From assembly GCA_026770575.1 (NCBI GenBank), contig MU657174.1, positions 331,329 to 374,074 on the forward strand: a stretch of 42,746 bases of DNA, written 5' to 3'. Positions 10,552-19,888 of this stretch are shown piece by piece (position 1 is the stretch's first letter; the number at the start of each line of letters is the position of its first letter). A program made the translations under genes and the position numbers. Below the pieces are notes generated by a model. That model was not told the origin of the DNA and made no database searches. It was given only the letters and a program-made list of their open reading frames with translations. The stretch is from Pelagophyceae sp. CCMP2097. Taxonomy: Eukaryota; Sar; Pelagophyceae.

Positions 10552-12746
10552 TCACGACGCCGAGTCCGTCTGGGACGTGGCCGAGGCGGCCGAGGCGGAG
10601 CTCTTGCGCTTCGCGAGGGCGCGCTGCTTGTTCTGCTCGATGCGCGCGCGCTGCTCGTCGGAGAGCGCCGGCTTCGGCGGCGGCTGCGGCGCCTCGTCGG
10701 CGGGCGGCGGCTGCGGCGCGGCGGGCTGCGTCGGCGCTTCGGACCGCGACGGCGCGTCGAGCTGCAGCAGCGCGGCGGGCTGCGGCGGCGCGTCGGGCTG
10801 CGATGCCTCGGGCTGCGGCGCCGCGTTGGGCTGCGGCGCCGCGTTGGGCTGCGGCGCGTCGGGCGGCAGCGCGGCGCCGTGGTGCGCGGCGTGTTCTGCG
10901 TAAAACTGCTTGACCGTCGGGTGCGCCCGCACGGCGTCGTTGGTGATAGCGCGGCCGCCGAGCCAGAGGCCCTCGAGGCTCGTGGCGCGCGAGAGCGCGA
11001 CGTAGGCCTGGCCCCATTCGAAGGCGTCTGCGAGTTGGACCTCGACGCGCGTCAGCGTCATGCCCTAATAAGAATGAATAGTGTCCCTATCCGGATTGTG
11101 ACTCCTAAAAATCACAGGGCGACGCGTCTCTGACCTGCGACTTGTGGACCGTCAGCGCCCAGGCTAGCTTGAGCGGCAGCGCCGCGCGCACGAGCGCGCC
11201 CGAGCTGCCGCCGCTGTAGTAGTTGGACGTGGCCGTGATGCGGTGGTGGCCGTTGTCGAAACGCACCTATTTCGGTTTTCTCGAGACGTTGACCCATCAT
11301 TCGCACCTACTCACCGTCGGGCACGCAAACGCGCCGAGGTTCTGGCCGCGTTGGACGACGTCTACGCGGTCGAAGGAGACGACGACGCCGCGGCTGCCGT
11401 TGACGAGGCCGAGGTCGGGCATGTTCTTTAACAGGACGACTTGGGCGCCGACCTTGAGGTCGAGCTGCTTCGGCGAGGCCTTTTCTGCGAGGCCAAGGCA
11501 CTTGCGGCTCGTCTCGGCGTTGGGCGTGCCCTTCCAAATGTCGCGCGCCTCAACGGTGACGACGGCGCCCTCGAGCGCGGCCAGGCGCTTGGTGTTCTCC
11601 GCGTCGACGTTGTGGTTCGTGCAGTACAGCTTCGTCGGGATGATGCCGTCAGTCGGCCGCGCCTTGTGCGAGACGTGGCACGCCCCGAGCGTGCGCTGCG
11701 TCGACTCGGACAGCACGCCCTCGCGCACCTCGTTGAGCAGCGAGATGAAGTTCGCGTCGCGCTGCCGCACGACCCTAGCGAGCCTCCGCGTCGACGGTCG
11801 CCGCGGGCGTCGGCGCGAAAGACGCCGCGCCGCACTCTTTCAGGACGACGCAGCCGGCTTCGTGCGGCGCGAGCCCGGCCTGCTCCCAGGCGCGCGTCTC
11901 AAACGCAAAGCCCTTGCCGTAGTTGCCGAGGCCGACGGGCGGCAGCTGGAAGAAGTCTCCCACACAGATTATTTGGAGGCCGCCAAAGCTCTTGTACTGG
12001 ATGCCGCGCGCGTTGCGCGCGATCTGGTCCAGCGCATGGAAGAGCTCCGAGTCGATCATGGAAACCTCGTCGATGACGAGCGCGCGCGCCTCGCGCCACC
12101 GCGCCGTCGCGGGCGCCGACTTGCCAACGCGCTCGATGAGCGACGCCGCGGGGCCGTGGCCGAGGCCGATGCCCGAAAACGAGTGGATCGTGACGCCGCC
12201 GACGTGCTGCGCGGCGACGCCCGTCGGCGCCGTCACCGCGATGGCTTCCCCGCCGTGGCGCCGCTTCAGTTCGCCGACGACGTACTTGAGCAAAAAGCTC
12301 TTGCCCGTGCCCGCCGACCCGGAGAGGAAGACGTTGCGGCCCGCGAGCGCCACGTCGGCGGCGGCGAGCTGCTCCACAGTCAGCGCGGACCGTGGCGGCG
12401 GCGGCGGCTCCGCGACGTCGTGCCCCGGCTTTTGGCGCTTCGTCGCCGGCGCCGCGCCCTTTGTGAAGATGGACGCCAGCGGGCCGCCGCTCCCGGCCGG
12501 CAACGGCACTGGCCGCGCGCCGCGCGGCTCGGGTTCGCCATGCTCCTGACAGAGCGCGGCGACGGCGACGCCGAAGCGGCGGAGCTTCTCCGGCCCGATG
12601 CCGGCTATGCGCCCAAAGGCAGCCGGCGTCTGCGGCGCCGCCTCGGCGATGAGGTCGATCACCTTGTTGCTCACCACGCAGTACGCAGGCACGTTGTCCT
12701 CCTTGCACTGGACCGTGCGCCACTTGATCAAAGCGGCGCGCAACAT
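10552..12746 (-). CDS. PIF1: PIF1-family DNA helicase with N-terminal HRDC domain, 671 aa
   Basis: Exons 12746-11836, 11774-11315, 11266-11135 and 11064-10552 join in frame with three GT-AG introns of 48-70 nt. Residues about 3-70 match an HRDC domain (NVPAYCVVSNKVIDLIAE, GIGPEKLRRFG). The SF1B helicase core follows: Walker A GSAGTGKS, APTGVAA, Walker B VIDEVSMID, GDFFQLPPV, VVRQRD, LTVHKSQGMTL and AYVALSRATS. PIF1 helicases unwind DNA 5' to 3', resolve G-quadruplexes and act in nuclear and mitochondrial maintenance. HRDC domains normally assist RecQ helicases in binding DNA, so this pairing is notable. The last 90 residues are a Pro/Gln/Ala-rich repeat tail and a basic end. The start is the first ATG, just downstream of a minisatellite; an upstream exon cannot be excluded. 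Confidence 0.9.
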
Positions 12747-12776
12747 CGCCGCGAAGCGCGAGGAGCGAGGAGCGAG

Positions 12777-12944
12777 GCGCGAGGAGCGAAGCGCGAGGAG
12801 CGATGCGCGAGGAGCGAAGCGCGAGGAGCGAGGCGCGAGGAGCGAAGCGCGAGGAGCGATGCGCGAGGAGCGAAGCGCGAGGAGCGAGGCGCGAGGAGCG
12901 AAGCGCGAGGAGCGAGGCGCGAGGAGCGAAGCGCGAGGCTCGGA
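12777..12944. repeat. 14-nt minisatellite with higher-order pattern
   Basis: Eleven near-perfect 14-nt units of GCGCGAGGAGCGA plus one variable base, then a diverged twelfth. The variable base runs A,T,A,G,A,T,A,G,A,G,A, so two copies of a 56-nt higher-order unit are followed by a partial one. Degenerate units extend left to about 12751, five bases from the PIF1 ATG. One strand is purine-rich. The array is open in several frames, which creates spurious proteins. Confidence 0.9.
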
Positions 12945-13218
12945 GGCGTCTCACCCGATTACGAATGCGCCTGTGTCCAGACCGTGGCTCGGCTTCTCGT
13001 CGCCGCGCGCAGGCCCTCTTCCGTGCGCCGCCGCAGTTCCTCGGCGTCGAGGTGGACGAGCTCGACCGGTAGCCAAACTTTGGATTGTTGAAAGATCTGA
13101 AGATTTCAGCGATCTTTACATTAATCGTTAAACAGTCGGCGCGGAGGGCGCGACTCGGAAGCGCAGGGAGCAGATAAACGGGAGAGCGCGAAGAGAAGCG
13201 GCGGGCGGTGTCAGTCAT
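12945..13218. other. Spacer upstream of the minisatellite
   Basis: Between the minisatellite and the small minus-strand gene. On the minus strand, the stretch 13070-12970 reads LPVELVHLDAEELRRRTEE and on into VWTQAHS, which looks protein-like and could be an upstream exon of the HRDC-PIF1 gene spliced across the repeat. No splice pair could be fixed. Confidence 0.3.
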
Positions 13219-13596
13219 CTAGCAGTGCCGGCCGTTAGGCCGCTGGACGTAAGGTCCCTGTCGGAAGACGTAGGCCTGCTGGCGCGCGGCGTACTGGCGC
13301 CGAGCCTGTGCGGCAAAGAAGCAGCTCGACGGCGCGTGGCGCGGCTCGCCGACGGCGTCGAGTTGCGTGAGCAGCGCGCGGGCGCGGTCGCGCATGGAGC
13401 CGATCCCCCACTCCCTGTAGAAGCGGTTGGAGAGTGCGGAGGCCAGCGATCGCAGAGTTTTTTTGTCGCGATCGTTCCCGCGGTCCCGCCGCGCGAGCTG
13501 CGTTCCCGGGCCCTCCACTCCGCGAGCTCCGCCATTCGGCCCGCAGGCTCCGCCGGCCTGCCTCCGGCCGGCACTGGTACTGCCAACGCAGCCCAT
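13219..13596 (-). CDS. Small protein with N-myristoylation/palmitoylation-like MGC start, 125 aa
   Basis: The start ATG 13596 gives MGCVGSTSAG. Gly2 with Ser at position 6 is a classic N-myristoylation context and Cys3 a likely palmitoylation site, so the protein may be membrane-tethered. The C-terminal half contains a helix-forming block TLRSLASALSNRFYREWG and MRDRARALLTQLDAV, then a Gln/Arg/Tyr-rich tail ending PNGRHC. The central Gly/Arg-rich stretch is low complexity and may hide an intron. I recognise no family. It lies between the PIF1 and cytidine deaminase-like genes, both in the same direction. Confidence 0.45.
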   Translation of the reverse strand: MGCVGSTSAGRRQAGGACGPNGGARGVEGPGTQLARRDRGNDRDKKTLRSLASALSNRFYREWGIGSMRDRARALLTQLDAVGEPRHAPSSCFFAAQARRQYAARQQAYVFRQGPYVQRPNGRHC

Positions 13597-13751
13597 CAGC
13601 CGCGTCCAGTCCTACTTTTGTGACCTGAAAGGCGGGTCTCGACCCGGCGCTCCGCACGGGGTCGCCGGCCTCCGAGGCCCCTTGCCGAGAGTGGCGCGGG
13701 CCGGCGGCATTAACGATGTGTCGCGCAGCGGGCTGAAAATCGAGGGGCGCG

Positions 13752-14905
13752 TCACGGCGTTTGGAGGAGGTCGCCGTGGGCGAACGCGGGCGGGTCGGGC
13801 GCGAGGTCGCTCGCCGCGACGACTGCGAGTTTCCCTTGGGCGTCGTGGCACAGCACTTGTGACGCGCCGTGGCCGTGCTCGGAGAGGAACGCGCGCGCGC
13901 CGGCGAACGGCGCGTGCGCCACGCCGTACCTTGCGCGATCCCATCAATCGTCGGACTTCTACGGTGTATCATGCGTCAGGCGCTCACTGGTCGACCATAG
14001 CGATAAAAACGTCTTTGTCCGTCTTGTGCGCGTCGAGGTGTTGCGCGAGGAGCGAGACGGCGTCGAGCGTGCAGCCGTACCTAGCCTCCGATCGAGACCG
14101 ACAAACTCCAAGGCTACGCACTCGAGGGCCTTGCGCTGGTGCGAGACGTGGATTTTTTCGCCGACGTAGCAGGCGGCGCCGTAGCGCAGCGGGTGCAGGT
14201 CGTCGCGCGTGTCGTGTTGCGCCGCCGCGTGCGCCGCCGCGTAGACGCGCGCCGCAGCCGTCCCGGCCTGTCTCAGCCGTTCAGGGGCGGTGTTGGAGGG
14301 GGTGTCCCTCCGGGGCGTCGCACGGCGGGCCGCTCGAGGACTTTTGCGAGCGATTCGCCGAGGTGCGTCTGCTCGAGGCCGTCCAAGCGCGTGTACGGCG
14401 ACGCATGGGGCAGCAGCTGCGCGAGCGTCGCGCGCGGCGCGACGATGGCGATTTTGGCGCTTGCGGAGACGACGTACGTCTCTTCGGGTTGCGTGAACCT
14501 TGAGGCGCACATGAACTCTCGGCACATCAGACCCGGCAAGATGGGCGTGCTAGAGTCCGTGACGATGAACACGGCCCGGATGGTTCTAGGCGGTGCGTTG
14601 TTCCGCCGGAGCCTTAGAGCGAGCTGCACGAACGCGGCGCGCTCGGCGCAGATGGAGGCTTGCACGTGGCCTGCTTCATCATTCGTCCCAATAACGTACT
14701 GGCCGAGCAACCTCATGCCATACGGCACCACCGCGACGACGCGGAAGCGCGACTGGCTCGGCGGCGCCAGGCGGAGGCGCACGCGCTCCGCCAGGCGCAG
14801 GTACGCCTCGTCGGACTCGTAGTATGCGAGCCAACGCCGCAGGCCGATGGCCGCCGCCGCCGCCGCCCCAAGACCCAGCGCCAGCGCCGACGCCTTGGCG
14901 GCCAT
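13752..14905 (-). CDS. Two-domain cytidine deaminase-like protein with N-terminal membrane segment, 326 aa
   Basis: Exons 14905-14342, 14267-14122, 14080-13988 and 13929-13752 keep frame. Residues 1-25 include a hydrophobic Ala/Leu/Gly helix, a likely membrane anchor. The first deaminase domain shows YVIGTNDEAGHVQASICAERAAF, supplying Cys-Ala-Glu, and then ILPGLMCREFM, where the usual PCxxC is PGLMC, so one of three zinc ligands is glycine. The second domain (LHPLRYGAACYVGE, KALEYGCTLDAVSLLAQHL, YGVAHAPFAGARAFLSEHG) lacks both HAE and PCxxC. Duplicated domains with a non-catalytic second half are known from E. coli and plant cytidine deaminases. These enzymes convert cytidine to uridine; whether this one is active is doubtful. 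The exact donor of the first intron could be at one of two places. Confidence 0.75.
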
Positions 14906-15133
14906 CCCGCAACAAGACGTCGACCCCTTGCAGGCCGCGCGGCGCGCGCTCCCTCGTCGCCCAAACTGGTATGATTTTGATTGGTCGGTCACAAGCACCG
15001 CCGCATGCCGCATGCGGCCGCGACTCTGTCGTGACTTGGAGCACGCGCACCGGTCGCGTGGGAACGTGGCGGAGCCCGGCCACGAACTCGTCGATCCTCG
15101 CCTGCGCCCGGCGGCGCCTTATTCGGTCGACTG

Positions 15134-17032
15134 TTACATTGGCGGCTCGTTAGGCTTTGACTGTGCCCTATGCTCGGAGATTTGCGTGAAGGCGAACCCT
15201 TTGAACGGGTTCGCCTCGTCGTCCTCGTCGTCCGAGTCGTCGTAGCACATCTTCGTCGCACTCTGCGCGTCGGAGCAACTCGAAGTGCGCTTGACGCGCG
15301 TGGCCTCTGGGACGTACGGCGGCGTCAGCGCCTTGGCTTCCAGCCGCGCAAAGTCCAGCGCGCGGAAGAAGGGCTGGGCGGCGAGGTCTCTAACGCTCCG
15401 CAGTCTGGACTGGGGCTGCTTGTTCAGGAGGAGGCGCAGCATGGACCTCAGGAAGTCGTCGTCCGTCTCGATTTTAGGCTCCTCGCGCAAGATGTTGATA
15501 AAGACCTACAATGCTGTCGACGGTGCTGCACCACGGAGCCGTTGCGCACTTGTCTCGCGGTGTCCGCGACGAAGGGCGTCTTGCCGTGGACCATTTCGTA
15601 TAGGAGCACGCCGACGCCCCACCAGTCCAGCGCGGGGCCGCACTTGTCCGCCTTGCGCAGCATCTCCGGCGCCATGTACTCCAGCGTGCCCGCAAACGAA
15701 CTGCGCTTGTTGGATCGCGCGAGTCTGGCGAGGCCAAAGTCGGCGAGGCACGCGTGGCCTTGCGCGTCCAGCAGCACGTTCGCCGCTTTGATGTCGCGGT
15801 GCAGCACGCCCACGCGGTGCAGCTCCGCCAAGCCCAGCGCCAGCTCGGCGGAGATGAAGCGCGCCGCGTCGACGCTCAGCACGCGCTCGCGCGCCAAAGC
15901 GCCTTCTAGAGACCCTCCCGCATAGTAGTCGCAGACCAAGTACAGCTTCGTCCTCGATTGAAAAGAGTACCGCAGCCGGCAAAGGAACGCGTGGCGCACC
16001 TGCAGCAGCACCTCGCGCTCGACCTGCGATGTGGTGATCGTCTTTTTCGACCGCTCGGAGCAAACGTACCTGCGCCTTGTCCTGCATCTTGAGCTCGATG
16101 ACGCGCTTCTTGTTCAACACCTTCATGGCGTAGAACTCGCTGCGGCTGGCGTTGCCGCCGCGGCGCGTGACGAGGAGCACGGCGCCGAACGCGCCTTTGC
16201 CCAGGATCTGGATCGGTTCAAAGTCGTGCGCCTTCAAAGACCTCGACGGCGGCGTCGGCGGCGCCGGCGGCGGCGCCGGAATCGGCGGCACCACGGCCTT
16301 GAGCGACAGCGGCGCCGCGGCGCGCGCGGCCGCGGCGAGCGCGCCCTTCGGCGGCGGCGGCGGCGGTTTAAAGAACGCCGCCTCGCTCTCCTCCGCGTCC
16401 TGCTCGCAGTCGTCGGCGTCGCCGTTCAAACACGCGAGGCAGAAGTCGATGCTCCGGATCCACTCGCAGAATTCCGCCGTGTCACTCGCTATTACAGGAA
16501 AGCCGTCGCGCAAAATTCCGTCCTCGTCGGCCGTCCCGACGAGCTCAAACGAGTTCGGCTCTACCGCCGTCTTCTTCTTGTATGGGCGGAGGACTGTGAG
16601 AGTGGCCAGGAACTTTAGAGTGCCCGCGAGCTTCAAGCAATCTTGATCCTCATAGTACTTCAAAACGCCGGCGTGCAGGTCCAGGACAAAGTAGCGCTCC
16701 TTCCAGTTCTTCCTAATAGAGCCAACGACGCGTCGCACACGACACACATCGGCGGAGTCGCAACGCCACGGCACCCGTCGGTGGCGCACCTGTTGGGCAC
16801 GAGCAGCATATGGAAGCCACCGACGGAGTTGCGCGAGCCGCCTATTACGAACGGTCCCGAATTGCGCCTCGAAAGCGGGCGCACCTTGCTTCTTCAGCAG
16901 TCCGCGGACGCGCAGCGGCCGTCCAAGCGCGTCGCGCGCGAATTCGTGATAGTCGTCGACGGGCGCCGCCTTGTGCCCCTTGGTCGGCGACCCGGCGCCG
17001 AGGTGCGGCGCCGCGGATAGGAACGAACGCAT
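15134..17032 (-). CDS. AGC-family Ser/Thr protein kinase with N-terminal PH domain, 543 aa
   Basis: Exons 17032-16890, 16712-16070, 16023-15550 and 15505-15134. Residues about 40-150 form a PH domain (KNWKERYFVLDLHAGVLKYY, ending in FCEWIRSIDFCL). After a Pro/Ala linker comes the kinase: glycine loop GKGAFGAVLLV, lysine YAMKVL, HRD in LHRDIKAANVLLD, DFG in CLADFGLA, activation segment SSFAGTLEYMAPE, and DWWGVGVLLYEMV. The AGC tail is present: FFRALDFARLEAKAL, PPYVP, and hydrophobic motif NPFKGFAFT. PH plus AGC is the Akt-like layout: membrane phosphoinositide binding with activation-loop and hydrophobic-motif phosphorylation. Whether it is a true Akt orthologue is not decided. The first intron fits best with a GC donor. 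It is divergent from GPI copy 1, sharing a 388-nt promoter region. Confidence 0.92.
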
Positions 17033-17420
17033 GGCCCAGGGCCCGCCGAGGCAGCTGCGCCAGGCGCGTACTGAAGAATTGGGTGTCGAGTCAAAAGAGG
17101 CGTTTTAAAAGTTTCGAGGATTTCTTTTCACGGTGGAGCGAATCGCGGCCGCTCCCTGCAGGACGGTGCGGCGTAGCCTGGAGACGCACGAATCGGTACG
17201 CACCGGTGCGAGCATCTGCCTCGAGTCGAATCGGCCTCGAATGTGACTTTTCGGCAAAGAACGCCTTTCGAGCGCGCGTTCCGACGGCGCCGGGCCCGCG
17301 GAGGCTTCCCCGATCGCGGCCGGCGCATTCTGACACGTTGAGGCTTTTGGAGAAGATACGGTCACGCGAGGAAAGTGCACGGTCGCTCTGATTGGCCCAA
17401 GACGGGAGAGGCCCAAGACG
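17033..17420. promoter_or_regulatory. Shared upstream region of the AGC kinase and GPI copy 1
   Basis: 388 nt between two divergent start codons. No clear TATA box or known element. Short Arg-rich open frames on both strands look like GC-rich shadows. The promoter role is inferred from orientation only. Confidence 0.3.
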
Positions 17421-19565
17421 ATGGCGCCGCATTCGTGGCTGCGCATGGGAAACTCGTGGCTGCTGCTCTGGTGGCTGCTGGCGGTGACGCCGGCGCGCGG
17501 GCGGTCGCTGTCGGTCGCGACGGCGCACCGCCTGGCACCGAACGCTCAGAACACCCCGGGCCCAAACGCTCAGAACGCTCTGGGCGCGGCCGGTGAAAGC
17601 GCGGCGCAGCGCGTCTCGCGCGGCGGCGCGGCGAGCGAGGCGCTGCGGGAAATGGCCCATGGCCAGAAGCGCAAGGGCGCCTTGGGCACGCGCGCCGACG
17701 GCCAGTCGCACTACCAGCATTTGCACCGTTCGGAAATCGGCTCCGGCATCCGGGCGCACCTCCAGCAAGACGCCGGCGTCCTCGGCTCGGAGCTGGACCG
17801 CCAGGCGGCGGGCGTTCGGCGCGTCGGACTGACTTCGACGGACGAGTGGAAAAATCTCGACGACCACGCCGCGACCATGTCGAAAACGCACCTCCGCGAC
17901 CTCTTAAACGACGCCAAACGCTGCGACGATTTGGTCCTGGAAGCCGAGGGCCTGCTCTTCGACTACGCCCGGCAAAAGGTCTCGGCCGCAACGATGGTCA
18001 TGCTCTTTAAGCTGGCAAGGCGGATGGGCGTGCCCGAGAAGATGGAGCAGCTCCGCCGCGGCGAGCTGATAAACTCGTCAGAGGGCCGCGCCGCGCTGCA
18101 CTGCGCTTTGCGCGCCCCGCGCGCAGACGCAAGCGACGCGCCGGACGCCGGCGACCAGGCCGGGGGTGATCACGCGGGCGGCGAGTCCGTGGCCAAGGCC
18201 ATCTCCGACGCCTGCGACGTCCGCGACCGCATCTGGGCCTTTGCCGACGCGGTGCGCGCGGGCGCCTGCGCCAACGCCGCCGGCGACGCCTTTCGGCACG
18301 TCGTCGTCGTCGGCATCGGTGGGTCGTACCTCGGCCCGGAGTTCGTCAGCGGCGCCATCGCGGCGTCCCTGGCGCGCGACGTGCCGCAGCTCGGCCTCCG
18401 ATTTCTAGCAAACGTCGACCCCGTGGGTTTTGAAAAGGCTGTCAGCGGCCTCGACGCGACGAAGACGCTCTTTGTCGTCGTCTCAAAGTCGTGGACGACG
18501 CAAGAGACGCTGCGCAACGCCGAGCTGTGCAAGCAGTGGGTTTTGGAGAGCTGGCGCGCCGTGGAGTCGGCGACGGCCCCGCTGCCGGCGGCGATTATCA
18601 AGTCGCAGTTTGCCGCCTGCGCCTCGCGCTCCGTGGCGCACAAAGTCGAAAAGTGGGGCGTCGACTCAGCTTTACGGCTCTTCGAGTTCTGGGACTGGGT
18701 CGGCGGCCGCTACTCCTCCTCCGCGTCGGCGGGCATCTTGCCCCTCGCGCTGAGCTGCGGGTCCGAGGCCGCCAAGCAGTTCCTCGCCGGCGCGCACGCC
18801 GTCGACAAACACTTCTTCGAGACGCCCCTCGAGCGCAATATCCCCGCCGTCATGGCCATGCTCGGCGTCTGGAACGTCAACTTCCTCGGCCTCGGCGCGC
18901 GCGCCGTCGTGCCCTACTCCGAGGCCCTGAGCCGGTTTCCCGCGCACGTGCAGCAGCTCGAGATGGAGTCCAACGGCAAGGCCGTCACCACCGACGGCCT
19001 CCCGTTGGACTACACCACGGGCGAAATCGTCTTCGGCGAACCGGGCACCAACGCACAGCACTCCTTCTTCCAGCTCTTGCACATGGGCCAGTGCGTCCCC
19101 TGCGACTTCATCGGCTTCATGAAGCCGCACCGCGCCGAGAACCAAGAGGGCCACGACGAGCTCATGGCCAACTTCTTCGCGCAGCCCGACGCGTTGGCCG
19201 TGGGCCGCACCTTTGAAGACGTGCTCAACGACGTCAGGGTTGGTGACTCGGACGACTTGACGCTGTGTCCGCACCGCACGTTGTCGGGCGACCGGCCGTC
19301 GCTGTCGCTGCTCCTCCCGGAGCTCTCGGCGGGCACCGTCGGCATGCTGCTGGCGCTCTACGAGCACCGCTGCGCCGTGCAGGGCTTTGTCTGGGACATC
19401 AACTCGTGGGACCAGTGGGGCGTCGAGCTGGGCAAGAAGCTGGCGAGCGACATCCGCGCCCGCATCAAAAGCCCCGGCGACGGCGCGCGGCAGACGAAGC
19501 ACAACCCGTCGACGGAGAAGATGCTCCGAAGATACGCACAAGTTCGCATTGCTAACGAAGAATAA
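17421..19565 (+). CDS. GPI: Glucose-6-phosphate isomerase, copy 1, intronless, with signal peptide (714 aa)
   Basis: A single exon encodes a signal-anchor-like leader (NSWLLLWWLLAVTPARG), a variable N-terminal region of about 100 residues, then a full phosphoglucose isomerase. Visible family motifs are VVVGIGGSYLGPEF, VSKSWTTQETLRNA, WVGGRYSSSASAG, GEPGTNAQHSFFQLLHMG (with the catalytic Glu), EGHDELMANFFAQ and NSWDQWGVELGKKLA (with the catalytic Lys). It interconverts glucose-6-P and fructose-6-P. The extra length over the usual 550-570 residues is mainly N-terminal and an insertion after ALRAPRAD. The leader argues for a plastid or other endomembrane-routed enzyme rather than a cytosolic one. 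Copy 2 lies in inverted orientation downstream with two introns, which this copy lacks. The stop is TAA 19563-19565. Confidence 0.95.
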   Translation: MAPHSWLRMGNSWLLLWWLLAVTPARGRSLSVATAHRLAPNAQNTPGPNAQNALGAAGESAAQRVSRGGAASEALREMAHGQKRKGALGTRADGQSHYQHLHRSEIGSGIRAHLQQDAGVLGSELDRQAAGVRRVGLTSTDEWKNLDDHAATMSKTHLRDLLNDAKRCDDLVLEAEGLLFDYARQKVSAATMVMLFKLARRMGVPEKMEQLRRGELINSSEGRAALHCALRAPRADASDAPDAGDQAGGDHAGGESVAKAISDACDVRDRIWAFADAVRAGACANAAGDAFRHVVVVGIGGSYLGPEFVSGAIAASLARDVPQLGLRFLANVDPVGFEKAVSGLDATKTLFVVVSKSWTTQETLRNAELCKQWVLESWRAVESATAPLPAAIIKSQFAACASRSVAHKVEKWGVDSALRLFEFWDWVGGRYSSSASAGILPLALSCGSEAAKQFLAGAHAVDKHFFETPLERNIPAVMAMLGVWNVNFLGLGARAVVPYSEALSRFPAHVQQLEMESNGKAVTTDGLPLDYTTGEIVFGEPGTNAQHSFFQLLHMGQCVPCDFIGFMKPHRAENQEGHDELMANFFAQPDALAVGRTFEDVLNDVRVGDSDDLTLCPHRTLSGDRPSLSLLLPELSAGTVGMLLALYEHRCAVQGFVWDINSWDQWGVELGKKLASDIRARIKSPGDGARQTKHNPSTEKMLRRYAQVRIANEE

Positions 19566-19888
19566 TTGTCTATGATGCCTTAGAGGCACCGACGAGGGCC
19601 TGGGTGCTGCCCACCACTCCAGGTTGGGGTAAGAAAACCACTTGATCCAAGAGGACAGAACCTACTATTAGTAGGAATCCTAGTGGCGAAATGACATGGG
19701 AATAAGACACCAACTTCACTGAGGCCAGGTGGGGGACTCGACCGCGCCCTCCTTCGAAAGGCGACCTGCCGGCAGTTCCTCTCCGCATAGGGTCCTCGAA
19801 TCAAGACCAAGGTTCGTCAATCGGAAACAACGCCGAAAACCCGCTGAATCTGACCAGAAACGCGTTCTCGCAGCGACTTCAAGCAACG
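19566..19888. other. Intergenic spacer between GPI copy 1 and the lactonase
   Basis: About 320 nt, less GC-rich than the genes, containing the palindromic CTACTATTAGTAG near 19661. It should hold the GPI 3' end and the lactonase promoter. No RNA gene or coding sequence recognised. Confidence 0.3.

Noticed and set aside
12751..12944. CRISPR-like array
   Set aside because: Units are contiguous 14-mers without spacers, in a eukaryotic genome. It is a minisatellite.
11223..13091. A 622-codon open frame on the plus strand across the PIF1 region
   Set aside because: It is antisense to PIF1 exons, is Arg/Ala-rich and includes translated minisatellite. GC-rich coding DNA commonly leaves such open antisense frames.
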